DNA of 33,227 nucleotides from Sphingobacteriaceae bacterium. Lineage in GTDB: Bacteria > Bacteroidota > Bacteroidia > Sphingobacteriales > Sphingobacteriaceae. The stretch's first letter is position 1. Every line of letters starts with the position of its first letter. The position numbers and the translations under genes were made by a program. Shown here one piece after another: positions 1-8,219 of this stretch. Location: assembly GCA_947479815.1 (NCBI GenBank), contig CANKAT010000032.1, positions 1-33,227 of the forward strand. Direction: 5' to 3'. The notes beneath the pieces are model-generated. The model was not told where the DNA came from. It saw only the letters and a program-made list of their open reading frames with translations, and did no database searches.

Positions 1-596
1 AATCACCAACTTGGTACAGTATAAACGATAGCTATTCTGAAGGTCTAGATACTAAATATGGTAAAACAAAAGTAGATTCTCAATTTTTGAATAAAGATAA
101 GACTTATGATTTTGTTTACAATTTAAGAACACCTCTAAAAATAAGTGGTGGAATTGGAATATTTATAAATAACCAGGGATTTATATCGGCCGATGTTGAC
201 TATGTAGATTATTCCACTATAAACTTTTCTGCAGCACCCAATTACGACGATCCAGAAGTAATAATAGATAATAACAGAGAAGTTTTAAATAATTATAAAA
301 GCGCTATAAACTATCGTCTAGGTGCAGAATATAAGATTAATAAACTAATGCTTAGAGCAGGATATGGTGTTCAGGGCAATCCGTATAAAGCACTGGATAA
401 TAACAAGTTTAAAATTAGCACCTATAGTGGCGGTATGGGATATCGTTTTAACAACATTTATGTAGATATGACCTATCAGCAAATGGTTTATCATTCTGAT
501 ATTAAACCATACACTTTGAACCCAGGTAATAGTCCAATGGCCTCAATTAATAATACAAGAAACAATGTTTTTCTTACCATTGGGAGACGGTTTTAA
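1..596 (+). CDS. OmpP1/FadL-family outer-membrane transport protein, 3' part only
   Basis: The reading frame is open from base 3 with no start in view, so the gene begins upstream of the window; about 197 C-terminal residues are visible. The piece starts with SPTWYSINDSY and alternates short polar turns with amphipathic strands (for example GGMGYRFNNIYVDMTYQQMVY), as expected of the last strands of a beta barrel. It ends in an aromatic residue (LTIGRRF), the usual outer-membrane insertion signal recognised by the BAM complex. The SPTWYxIND segment resembles Bacteroidota OmpP1/FadL/TodX proteins, which move hydrophobic compounds across the outer membrane. The N-terminal hatch and signal peptide are outside the window, so the substrate cannot be judged. 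I see no clear terminator after it before the next gene. Confidence 0.75.
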   Translation, partial: SPTWYSINDSYSEGLDTKYGKTKVDSQFLNKDKTYDFVYNLRTPLKISGGIGIFINNQGFISADVDYVDYSTINFSAAPNYDDPEVIIDNNREVLNNYKSAINYRLGAEYKINKLMLRAGYGVQGNPYKALDNNKFKISTYSGGMGYRFNNIYVDMTYQQMVYHSDIKPYTLNPGNSPMASINNTRNNVFLTIGRRF

Positions 597-687
597 TCAA
601 TTACATATGCGCTGCTAGGCAAACTATTTCTTCTTCATAAAATAGATCAACTACCTTATACGAATTTTATTGAAGCATAAATTGATG

Positions 688-695
688 TACTTTTG
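688..695 (+). promoter_or_regulatory. Bacteroidota -7 promoter box (TAnnTTTG)
   Basis: TACTTTTG matches the Bacteroidota housekeeping sigma factor -7 consensus TAnnTTTG exactly. It ends 6 bases before the ATG at 702, so transcription would begin at or next to the start codon. A TTG at 670-672 could be the -33 element, but the 15-base spacer is short. This is a motif match only. Confidence 0.45.
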
Positions 696-701
696 TATTT
701 G

Positions 702-1466
702 ATGGCATTTAAAGAAGGACATTTGAAGCAGGTTTTTTCCGAAAAATTCAAGGGTTTAATATGGAAGATTCGTATTCATGAGGAAAATGGATATATCGCT
801 ATAGAAAGTCGTCAATTGGAATCTAGAAATGTATCCTTTACTGTTTTAGATATTCAGACTGGAAAGATATTTTTCAAAGAGCGGTCTTACTTAGAGCCTA
901 TGAATCTAAATCTTGAATATGCAGCTCAAGAAAATCTAATTTTAACGGTTAACGAACATGCAGAAAATCCGGAATCTAAGGGATTGATTTCAATAAATGT
1001 TTTAACTGGTGATATTCTTTGGGAACGTTACAATTTTTCATTCAATCAGGCAGATTCATTAGGACTACAGGTTTATGATCCAAAGATTTATCCAAGAAAG
1101 TATTTGTGGATCAATCATCTAAATGCTGAAAATAGTATTAAACAAGAAAATAGTCCAATTAGAACTAGTGATCTTTTATTTCCTGATCTTTTTGAATCTT
1201 ATGTTTTGCCAGACTTTATTAAGCATGGTCTAATTATTGGCCAAATTTCTGTTTTACATAAAGATGGTCTATCCCTAGTTTCATTTCACCAAAAAACGGA
1301 AAATAATATGCAGCAGAGGCTAGTTGTTTACCAGGATGATAGAATTTTTATAGATGATATTATTATTGATGGTATAGAAAAACTACAACCTGAGTCGTTT
1401 TTTATAGCTAACAATCGTTTGTTATACGTCCAAAATAAGAATGAAATCGTTTCATATTTTGTATAA
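702..1466 (+). CDS. DUF4905 domain-containing protein
   Basis: A 254-residue protein when started at ATG 702; a TTG three codons upstream (693) is in frame, but it lies inside the likely promoter box and is less credible. The sequence resembles the DUF4905 family, known from Pedobacter-like Bacteroidota and of unknown function. It has repeated beta-strand blocks with aromatic/glycine turns (VLDIQTGKIFFKE, SINVLTGDILWERYNF) that look like PQQ/WD-type propeller blades. No signal peptide or membrane segment is visible, so it is probably cytoplasmic. It stands first in a same-strand run with the LysM protein (25-base gap) and uridine kinase. The family assignment is from recall of the sequence style; the propeller idea is inference. 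Confidence 0.65.
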   Translation: MAFKEGHLKQVFSEKFKGLIWKIRIHEENGYIAIESRQLESRNVSFTVLDIQTGKIFFKERSYLEPMNLNLEYAAQENLILTVNEHAENPESKGLISINVLTGDILWERYNFSFNQADSLGLQVYDPKIYPRKYLWINHLNAENSIKQENSPIRTSDLLFPDLFESYVLPDFIKHGLIIGQISVLHKDGLSLVSFHQKTENNMQQRLVVYQDDRIFIDDIIIDGIEKLQPESFFIANNRLLYVQNKNEIVSYFV

Positions 1467-1491
1467 TTGCACAAGTTTTAAAACCAAATAA

Positions 1492-2373
1492 ATGCTGAGA
1501 CATTTAGTTTTATCAATTTTCTTTGCCCTTTTTATAGGTAATGCAAGCGCTGCTATAGATTCTATAAGCGTTGAAAACCTCAATGGTAAAAAAAATATAG
1601 TTCATAAAGTTGAGGCTAAAGAAACTTATTATTCGATTGCACGGAAATATTATGTTACGCCACAATCTGTGATACAATTCAATAGTAATAAGTCATTACA
1701 AATCGGTACCATACTAAGAGTTCCTACAGAAAGACCTTTTGAAGAATCTAAGATCATAAATGCTGACAATAAACAAGAATCAAACACTTTAGCCAAAATA
1801 TCGGTGATTGATTACAAGGTTGGCCCCCGGGAATATTTAATTGCGATAGCAAAAAAGTTTAACACGACCGTTGAAGTTCTCAAGACACTAAACAATCTTT
1901 CAAGCAATAATCTTTCGATAGGGCAAATGATCAAGGTACCCCTTGGTTCTGCATCAGCCGAACAGCTAGCTCCTCCACCTTTAATTCCACTTGATGTCCC
2001 TAAGTTAGATCCAATAAGTGTTCCTACACCAGTAGACAGTAGCAAAAGCGCTAGCGAGAGGTTAAAATTACCCGTTGCCAGATATGGACTTCGGGAAGTG
2101 AATGAAAAAGGGCTTGCAATTTGGATTGAAGATGAAAATCTGGACAGGACTAAAATGCTGGCTCTTCATCAAACCGCTCCTATCGGCACAGTTATCAAAA
2201 TAACTAATCCTATGACAGGCAAAAGTACCTTTGCAAAAGTTGTTGGAAAGTTTACTCAAAATGAATCATCAAAAGATGCAATTATTATACTTACTAAAGC
2301 TACTGCTGATTTAATTGGAGCTTTAGACAAAAGATTTCAAGCAATCTTAATTTACGGTGTTCCTAATGAGTAA
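1492..2373 (+). CDS. Secreted protein with two LysM domains and a C-terminal double-psi-barrel-like domain
   Basis: 293 residues. An N-terminal signal peptide (residues 1 to about 20, cleavage near NASA-A) directs export to the periplasm. Two LysM peptidoglycan-binding modules follow: about 38-78 (HKVEAKETYYSIARKYYVT, ending ILRVP) and about 105-150 (YKVGPREYLIAIAKKFNTT, ending MIKVP). A proline-rich linker (APPPLIPLDVP) leads to a C-terminal domain, about 195-290, whose pattern (ASERLKLPVARYGLREVNEKGLAIWI, GTVIKITNPMTGKS) resembles RlpA-like double-psi barrels of lytic transglycosylase type. I see the LysM modules clearly; enzymatic activity is inference and may be absent. It probably acts at the cell wall. 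Its last 8 bases overlap the start of the uridine kinase gene. Confidence 0.75.
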   Translation: MLRHLVLSIFFALFIGNASAAIDSISVENLNGKKNIVHKVEAKETYYSIARKYYVTPQSVIQFNSNKSLQIGTILRVPTERPFEESKIINADNKQESNTLAKISVIDYKVGPREYLIAIAKKFNTTVEVLKTLNNLSSNNLSIGQMIKVPLGSASAEQLAPPPLIPLDVPKLDPISVPTPVDSSKSASERLKLPVARYGLREVNEKGLAIWIEDENLDRTKMLALHQTAPIGTVIKITNPMTGKSTFAKVVGKFTQNESSKDAIIILTKATADLIGALDKRFQAILIYGVPNE

Positions 2374-3004
2374 AAAACCATTTGTTATTGGTATTGCAGG
2401 AGGAAGTGGTTCCGGAAAAACATTCTTCTTAAAGTGCTTTCTAAATCATTTTAAGGAACATGAAGTATGCCTTTTATCGCAGGATGATTATTACTTTAGG
2501 GTAGGTCATAACATGACCGCTGAAGAAAACAAGCTTTACAACTTCGATCAGCCATCTACAATTGATAATGATCAGTTTTTAATTGATATTAAAAGACTGA
2601 TTAATGGAGAAACTGTTCATCAAAAAGAATACACTTTCAATAATCCAGATGCTGAACCTAAACTTTTAGAAATTAAGTCAGCTCCTATTGTAATGGTTGA
2701 AGGTTTATTTATTCTTCATTTCAAAGAAATTGCCGAAATAATAGATCTAAAGATTTTCATTGATACCAATCAAGATATCGCATTGCAAAGACGTCTAAAG
2801 CGCGACCTCATAGAACGTGGATATCCTGAAGATGATGTGCTTTATAAATGGAATAATCATGTCATGCCTGCGTTTAACGATTATCTTTTACCTCATAAAG
2901 AACTATGCGATAAGATTATTACTAATAATACTCATGTTGCAGAAGATATTATTAAGATCACTAGTGAGATTTCAGGAAATTTACGTGCAAACGTACTTGT
3001 TTAG
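2366..3004 (+). CDS. udk: Uridine kinase
   Basis: 212 residues from ATG 2366, which overlaps the upstream gene by 8 bases and suggests translational coupling; an in-frame GTG at 2357 is a less likely start. The enzyme phosphorylates uridine/cytidine with ATP or GTP in pyrimidine salvage. The P-loop GGSGSGKT is at residues 12-19. Other family landmarks are SQDDYYF, NFDQPSTID (usually FDHP; here the His is Gln), the YTFNNPDAEP loop, MVEGLFIL, and the R-rich lid RRLKRDLIERGYPEDDV. Length fits Udk (about 205-215). It converges on scoB with only 8 bases between the stop codons. Confidence 0.9.
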   Translation: MSKKPFVIGIAGGSGSGKTFFLKCFLNHFKEHEVCLLSQDDYYFRVGHNMTAEENKLYNFDQPSTIDNDQFLIDIKRLINGETVHQKEYTFNNPDAEPKLLEIKSAPIVMVEGLFILHFKEIAEIIDLKIFIDTNQDIALQRRLKRDLIERGYPEDDVLYKWNNHVMPAFNDYLLPHKELCDKIITNNTHVAEDIIKITSEISGNLRANVLV

Positions 3005-3012
3005 GAATCGAA

Positions 3013-3669
3013 TTATAGCTGCATTTCGGGAATTTCACCCTCAATTATTAGTCTTCCTAAGGTTGCTATCCTAATCTCTTCTACTGAAACGCCTGGTGCA
3101 CGCTCTAGCAATCTGAATCCACCTTCATTGGCTATCTCTAGAACTGCCAATTCTGTAACTATTTTTTTTACACATTTCACACCGGTTAAAGGCAGAGAGC
3201 ATTCAGCCAATAATTTACTTTCACACGCTTTGTTTACATGCTGCATGGCTACAATGATATTTTTAGCTGAAGCAACCAGATCCATTGCACCGCCCATCCC
3301 TTTAACCATTTTGCCAGGTATTTTCCAGTTTGCAATATCACCATACTCTGAAACCTCCATTGCTCCAAGAATGGTAAGGTCTACCTTTTGGGAACGGATC
3401 ATACCAAAGCTCAATGCAGAATCAAAGATTGACGAACCAGGCAATGTTGTTATAGTTTGCTTACCTGCATTGATCAAATCAGAATCTTCTTCACCCTCAA
3501 AAGGAAAAGGCCCCATACCTAATAATCCATTTTCAGACTGGAGAACTATATTTATACCTTTTGGAATATAGTTTGCAACTAAAGTTGGAATACCAATGCC
3601 AAGATTGACATAATATCCATCCTTTATTTCTTTTGCTATACGCTTAGCAATTCCTGTTTTATCAAGCAT
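3013..3669 (-). CDS. scoB: 3-oxoacid CoA-transferase (SCOT), subunit B
   Basis: 218 residues, full length for the bacterial B subunit. With subunit A it moves CoA from succinyl-CoA to acetoacetate or a related 3-oxoacid. The catalytic glutamate that forms the acyl-CoA thioester is seen at E46 in the SENG motif, after GIGIPTLVANYIP. The conserved C-terminal blocks (GGAMDLV, LLERAPGVSVEEI) are present. It lies downstream of scoA on the same strand but with an unusually long 123-base gap. Substrate choice among 3-oxoacids cannot be settled from sequence alone. Confidence 0.9.
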   Translation of the reverse strand: MLDKTGIAKRIAKEIKDGYYVNLGIGIPTLVANYIPKGINIVLQSENGLLGMGPFPFEGEEDSDLINAGKQTITTLPGSSIFDSALSFGMIRSQKVDLTILGAMEVSEYGDIANWKIPGKMVKGMGGAMDLVASAKNIIVAMQHVNKACESKLLAECSLPLTGVKCVKKIVTELAVLEIANEGGFRLLERAPGVSVEEIRIATLGRLIIEGEIPEMQL

Positions 3670-3792
3670 TTAAACTATCGTTTTGTTTATTAACCCAATT
3701 GTCGATATCTAGACGGCACGAATTAATTATAATATATAATTAGAAAATTATTTGTCAAATAGGTTCCAACAGACCAAACCTTTCAAATAAAA

Positions 3793-4491
3793 CTACTTTT
3801 CACGTATGGTCAGTTGTTCAATTCTTTTTTCATAGTCCTTTCCTTCAAATATTCGATGTACATAAATACCTGGTGTATGAATTTGATCAGGATCAAGATC
3901 GCCTATTTCAACAAGATGCTCTACTTCTGCTATTGTTATTTTTCCAGCCATAGCCATGACAGGATTAAAATTACGTGCGGTAGAACGAAAAATCAGGTTG
4001 CCAGCAGTGTCTCCTTTCCAAGCTTTAACTAGTGCAAAATCTGCATCGAATGCCATCTCCATTAAATATTCTTTACCATTAAAGTTTCGAGTTTCCTTCC
4101 CTTCTGCAACTTCTGTTCCAACACCAGCAGGAGTAAAAATAGCTGGCATTCCGTATCCTGCAGCCATACAACGTGTAGCTAAAGTTCCCTGTGGAACGAG
4201 TTCAACTTCCAATTCCCCACTCAATAATTGTCTTTCAAACTCCGCATTCTCACCAACATAAGAAGATATCATCTTTTTAACCTGTCGTTTTTTAAGCATT
4301 AATCCAATGCCAAAATCATCAATACCTGCATTGTTTGAAATACAGGTAAGCTGATCTATATCCTTGTTAACCAAGGCATTAATACAATTTTCAGGAATAC
4401 CACATAAACCAAAACCACCCAGCATTAGTGTCATGCCACTGGTAATATCTTGAATAGCCTCATCGGCATTCGCAACAACTTTATTGATCAT
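3793..4491 (-). CDS. scoA: 3-oxoacid CoA-transferase (SCOT), subunit A
   Basis: 232 residues, full length. The A-subunit signature [10 protein letters not shown] lies near residues 25-34, and [39 protein letters not shown] and TARNFNP are typical of the SCOT/AtoD family. It pairs with scoB just downstream to form a heteromeric CoA-transferase used in ketone-body or short-chain 3-oxoacid catabolism. It lies 195 bases downstream of mutS2 on the same strand; that spacer carries a long inverted repeat, so it may have its own promoter. No catalytic glutamate is expected in this subunit. Confidence 0.9.
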   Translation of the reverse strand: MINKVVANADEAIQDITSGMTLMLGGFGLCGIPENCINALVNKDIDQLTCISNNAGIDDFGIGLMLKKRQVKKMISSYVGENAEFERQLLSGELEVELVPQGTLATRCMAAGYGMPAIFTPAGVGTEVAEGKETRNFNGKEYLMEMAFDADFALVKAWKGDTAGNLIFRSTARNFNPVMAMAGKITIAEVEHLVEIGDLDPDQIHTPGIYVHRIFEGKDYEKRIEQLTIREK

Positions 4492-4528
4492 AATTATTGG
4501 TTTGGTAACGAAATTATCAAAAGCTAAG

Positions 4529-4587
4529 ATTCTTCAAGATATTTTATACCCTATAATAAACAGAGTTTTTAGGTATCGTTGAAGAAT
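4529..4587 (-). other. Long inverted repeat upstream of scoA
   Basis: Arms of 9 perfect bases at 4529-4537 (ATTCTTCAA) and 4579-4587 (TTGAAGAAT) enclose a second 5-base pair ATACC/GGTAT at 4546-4550 and 4572-4576. It lies in the 195-base space between the mutS2 stop and the scoA start. It could fold in the scoA leader or act as an operator; it has no U-run, so it is not a standard terminator. The space otherwise shows only AT-rich sequence. Confidence 0.3.
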
Positions 4588-4686
4588 TTTTACAGCTAAT
4601 TATTACTATCAGAAAAAGCATTTTTAATAATTTGACATTCTTTTCCATGATACCTGTTTTTATTAATTATATGAAATAACAAAACA

Positions 4687-7050
4687 CTATTTGAGATAAA
4701 CAAAAGTAATCCCATCTCCTCCTCTATCGGCATGTTCATCTTCAATATGACTCACTTGTGGATATTTGCGTAAATATTCCCGTATAAGTTTTCTTAGTAT
4801 ACCATCACCTTTTCCATGAATGATCTTTAAACCAGATAAACCTAACATTACAGCCCTATCTAGGTATTTTTCAATCTCATATAGCGCTTCATCTCCTCTC
4901 ATTCCTCTCAAATCTAGTTCGGTATTGAAGGTAGAAAAACTTTCTGTTAGATCAGTACTATGAGATTTTCTGATCTCTTTTGGAACAGATTTGTTAGAAA
5001 CTTTTTCAACTCTGCTTATTTTAACAACTGAACGTAGATCGCCCAAGGCAAGAATTACATTATCTCTGGCAATTTCCATAACCTGCCCAATATTATCAGA
5101 ATCTAAAAACTTAACCCAATCACCCTTTTTCAAATCTTCAGTTTGCTGATTTTTTGGAGTTTTATTATCCTTAATTTCATGCTTTTTAAGTTCCTGCTCT
5201 AAATTTTGTCTCAGATTTTGAGTTGAGACTTTATCAGCCTTACTTTGTTTGATCTCAGAAATTGTGTTTTCAATAAGCTTATTGGCATTTTTAATGATAC
5301 TTTGAGCTTCAATTTTAGCATCTTTAAGAATAAGTTTTTTGTTTTCTTCTAGATAAGCTTTTAATTGTTCATTTTCTAACAGCAAAGTTTTAACCTTTTG
5401 TTCCTTTTTTTCTACTGAAATTCGTGCATCAATCAATTCTTTTTTGTCTCGTTCAAGATCTACAAGCAAGGTATCAACCTTCTTTTGATAAGTTCCAATC
5501 TTGCGCTTAGCAGATTCCAACACCTCTGTACTTAATCCAATTTTTTGGGCAATTTCAAAAGCATATGAACTTCCCGGTTTGCCAAGTGAAAGAATATAAA
5601 GTGGTTGCATCTTTTCATTATTAAATAACATGGATGCATTTTCGAGCCCTGGCGTGGAATTCGCAAAGGTTTTTAAATTGGAATAATGAGTGGTAACAAC
5701 CCCTCTTACATTCTTTTTATTCAAATTTTCAAGTACTGCTTCAGCAATCGGACCACCAAACTGAGGATCTGTACCCGTACCGAATTCATCAATAAGAACC
5801 AGAGTATTTGAATTCGCAAAATCTATGAAATACTTCATTTTTGAAAGATGAGCACTATAGGTACTTAGGTCACTTTCAATTGATTGATCATCACCAATAT
5901 CCGCAAATATCTGCTTAAAAATTCCGACTTTGGAACGTTCATCGGCTGGAATGAGTAGTCCAGACTGTACCATAATTTGAAGTAAACCTACCGTTTTCAT
6001 ACAAACAGATTTACCTCCTGCATTGGGGCCCGAAACTACAATCACCCTTTCCTCATCGTCAATTTTAATATTCAGTGGAACAACGGTTTGTTTTTCTTTT
6101 TTAAAGTTCAAAAACAATAATGGATGTCTGGCATTGATCAGTTCGATTTCAGCTTCTTTTATTAAAACAGGCATTTCTGCCTCAATATTAATTGCAAACA
6201 GAGCCTTTGCTCTAACAAAATCAAGTTTGGTAAGTAAACCGTGATAGGATAATAATAATGGCACGTATGGCCTTAATTCATCCGTTAATTGAACCAGTAA
6301 TTTAATAATCTCTCTTCTTCTCTCAAATTCAAGATCACGAATGATATTATTCAAATGAAATACCTCATCAGGTTCAAGATACACTGTTTGACCAGACGCA
6401 GATTCATCATGAATAAATCCCTTTATTTTTCTTTTGTTTTCAGAAAGTACCGGAATACATAATCTACCATCGCGAATAGTTAAGTTACCATCAGCAGTCC
6501 AGCCATTGTTCTGCGCACTTTTGAATATCTGATCTATCTTTTTCCGAGCCTCCTGCTCTGCTTTGGCAATACCTGACGATATAGTCATCAGTTCGGAAGA
6601 GGCATTATTCTTAATTTTACCTTTAGGATCTATGATCAGTTCGATTTTACGAATGATCGATTTTTCTATAGGAAGATGCTCAAAAAGCGCTTCCAGATTA
6701 GGATATTGACCTTCCCTTTCTGTAAAATACTGAATTACAGAGAAAACTGTACCTAAAGATAAAGAGACTTTAAAAAACTCATCCTCTAAAAGGTAGGTGC
6801 CTTCAATCCTTGCCTTTTCAACCATAGTCTTGATGTCGAAAAAGTTTTGAATGGGTAAAGAGGTGTCATTCTGTAATATATTTTTGAATTCATAAGTTTG
6901 CCGAAGAAACTTATTTATATACTCATAATTGCTCATTACCTGAATTTTATCAACCATTTGCTGACCCATAGTACTCAGACAATATGTTTTGATCAATTCT
7001 TTAATATCAAAGAAACCCAGCTTTTCGCCGGCATTATTGGGGTATATCAT
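4687..7050 (-). CDS. mutS2: Endonuclease MutS2 (MutS-like ATPase with Smr domain)
   Basis: 787 residues, normal for MutS2. It lacks the MutS mismatch-recognition domain and begins with the core/clamp region. Walker A is GPNAGGKS at 341-348, Walker B is LVLIDEFGTGTD with D421/E422. A long coiled coil (about 520-640, rich in E/K/L) follows, then a KOW-like stretch (KKGDWVKFLDSDNIGQVMEI) and a C-terminal Smr nuclease domain from about 714 (LDLRGMRGDEALYEIEKYL, then IIHGKGDG). The family acts on recombination intermediates or, in Firmicutes, on collided ribosomes; which role applies here is unknown. Its start ATG overlaps the stop of the upstream DUF4296 gene as ATGA, so the two are translationally coupled. 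Confidence 0.93.
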   Translation of the reverse strand: MIYPNNAGEKLGFFDIKELIKTYCLSTMGQQMVDKIQVMSNYEYINKFLRQTYEFKNILQNDTSLPIQNFFDIKTMVEKARIEGTYLLEDEFFKVSLSLGTVFSVIQYFTEREGQYPNLEALFEHLPIEKSIIRKIELIIDPKGKIKNNASSELMTISSGIAKAEQEARKKIDQIFKSAQNNGWTADGNLTIRDGRLCIPVLSENKRKIKGFIHDESASGQTVYLEPDEVFHLNNIIRDLEFERRREIIKLLVQLTDELRPYVPLLLSYHGLLTKLDFVRAKALFAINIEAEMPVLIKEAEIELINARHPLLFLNFKKEKQTVVPLNIKIDDEERVIVVSGPNAGGKSVCMKTVGLLQIMVQSGLLIPADERSKVGIFKQIFADIGDDQSIESDLSTYSAHLSKMKYFIDFANSNTLVLIDEFGTGTDPQFGGPIAEAVLENLNKKNVRGVVTTHYSNLKTFANSTPGLENASMLFNNEKMQPLYILSLGKPGSSYAFEIAQKIGLSTEVLESAKRKIGTYQKKVDTLLVDLERDKKELIDARISVEKKEQKVKTLLLENEQLKAYLEENKKLILKDAKIEAQSIIKNANKLIENTISEIKQSKADKVSTQNLRQNLEQELKKHEIKDNKTPKNQQTEDLKKGDWVKFLDSDNIGQVMEIARDNVILALGDLRSVVKISRVEKVSNKSVPKEIRKSHSTDLTESFSTFNTELDLRGMRGDEALYEIEKYLDRAVMLGLSGLKIIHGKGDGILRKLIREYLRKYPQVSHIEDEHADRGGDGITFVYLK

Positions 7051-7412
7051 TGTTTAATCTCAGGATTCTTTAACTGAATTTTGTTCAGTTTACGTTCTTT
7101 ATTCGCTAATAAAACTTCTACACGGTTATACATACTATCCAGACGAACAGGATCCATACTGTAATATTTTAAACTTTTTTCATATACTGCTTTTGTGGTT
7201 TTATGACTTTTGTACACAGTAGCATAAAAATTTTTACCATTTATCCTGGTAGAATCGGTATACACCAGCGTGGCCATATAACCATCAATAATATGCAGAT
7301 CAGCAATAATTTGTATCATTTTTTGCTCTTCAATCAAATCCTTTGGCAAATCATTATCCCTGCAAGAAACAATAAGAAACAATCCCAAAATAAGTAGTTT
7401 AAATACCTTCAT
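7047..7412 (-). CDS. DUF4296 lipoprotein
   Basis: About 121 residues from the ATG at 7412; an in-frame GTG three codons earlier (7421) is possible. A lipoprotein signal is visible: hydrophobic LLILGLFLIVSC with the lipobox Cys at residue 17. The mature part (KMIQIIADLHIIDGYM, then YKSHKTTKAVYEKSLKYYSMDPVRLDSMYNRVEVLL) matches the pattern of DUF4296, a Bacteroidota family of unknown function. It is probably anchored in the outer or inner membrane facing the periplasm. Its stop codon overlaps the mutS2 start by 4 bases, although there is no obvious functional link between a lipoprotein and a DNA-acting ATPase. Confidence 0.75.
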   Translation of the reverse strand: MKVFKLLILGLFLIVSCRDNDLPKDLIEEQKMIQIIADLHIIDGYMATLVYTDSTRINGKNFYATVYKSHKTTKAVYEKSLKYYSMDPVRLDSMYNRVEVLLANKERKLNKIQLKNPEIKQ

Positions 7413-7501
7413 TTGAATCACAATTTATATGGATTTGATAATGAGAATACAGTTGCATATTAGTATAGTATCACGTAGGTTTATCTTTTAAAAAATTCAA
7501 T

Positions 7502-7509
7502 CAAAAATA
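7502..7509 (-). promoter_or_regulatory. Possible -7 box for the DUF4296-mutS2 operon
   Basis: Read on the minus strand this is TATTTTTG, an exact match to TAnnTTTG. It lies about 90 bases upstream of the DUF4296 ATG, in the space shared with yggS. I could not find a convincing -33 TTTG, so the call is weak. Confidence 0.25.
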
Positions 7510-7516
7510 CAGATTA

Positions 7517-8197
7517 ATGAGCATTGCAGCTAATATATCAGCCATAAAGAAAGAAATAGGAACCAGAAATGTAAAGCTGATTGCAGTTTCCAAAACCAAA
7601 CCTGTAGAAAGTATACTTGAAGCCTATGAAGCCGGACATCGTTTGTTTGGTGAAAACATGGTGCAGGAGTTAGTAGAAAAGCATGAAAAACTTCCTAAAG
7701 ATATTGAATGGCATTTGATTGGCCATTTGCAGACCAATAAAGTTAAATATATAGCACCTTTTATTAATTTGATCCATTCAGTAGATAGTCTAAAATTAAT
7801 TCAAGAAATAAATAAACAAGCTTTAAAAAATAATAGAGTTATTGATTGTTTACTCCAATTAGAGATCGCCGATGAGGAAACTAAATTCGGAATGGATATG
7901 GCAGAGGCTATTGAATTTTTAAGATCAAATGAATTCCAAGAATTGAAGAATGTTCGCATCTGCGGGGTAATGGGAATAGCAACATTAACTGATAATCCAA
8001 AAATGACTGAAGAAGAGTTTTATGAATTAAAAACCTTTTTCAATGGTCTTAAAGACACATTTTTTAGAAAAGACCCTGCATTTAAAGAGATTTCAATGGG
8101 CATGTCTGGTGATTATAATATAGCTATTGAAAAAGGAAGTACCCTGATCAGACTTGGCAGTACAATCTTTGGTGGAAGGCAAGTAAAGTCTAAATAA
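7517..8197 (+). CDS. yggS: YggS-family pyridoxal phosphate homeostasis protein
   Basis: 226 residues, the usual length. It belongs to the YggS/PROSC family, single-domain alanine-racemase-fold proteins that bind PLP and keep free PLP and amino-acid pools balanced, without known catalysis. The PLP lysine is K26 in the strand LIAVSKTKP. Other family blocks are LFGENMVQEL, WHLIGHLQTNKVK, CGVMGIATLTDN, SMGMSGDYNIAIEKGSTLIRLGS (phosphate-binding) and FGGR near the end. It starts a plus-strand run with the GNAT gene 22 bases downstream, then aspartate kinase and a methyltransferase. Confidence 0.92.
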   Translation: MSIAANISAIKKEIGTRNVKLIAVSKTKPVESILEAYEAGHRLFGENMVQELVEKHEKLPKDIEWHLIGHLQTNKVKYIAPFINLIHSVDSLKLIQEINKQALKNNRVIDCLLQLEIADEETKFGMDMAEAIEFLRSNEFQELKNVRICGVMGIATLTDNPKMTEEEFYELKTFFNGLKDTFFRKDPAFKEISMGMSGDYNIAIEKGSTLIRLGSTIFGGRQVKSK

Positions 8198-8219
8198 AAA
8201 AGATTGAAAAGTATTTTGA

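Noticed and set aside
3128-3571. Long open frames antisense to scoB, scoA, tex and the flavoprotein genes
   Set aside because: Each mirrors a well-recognised gene on the other strand, has no family resemblance of its own and no start context; they are shadows of coding sequence.
3700-3760. TTGACA with a TATAAT-like box on the minus strand in the scoA-scoB gap as a sigma-70 promoter
   Set aside because: Bacteroidota sigma factors use TTTG/TAnnTTTG, and TTGACA/TATAAT-like words are common in AT-rich spacers, so this was not listed as a promoter.
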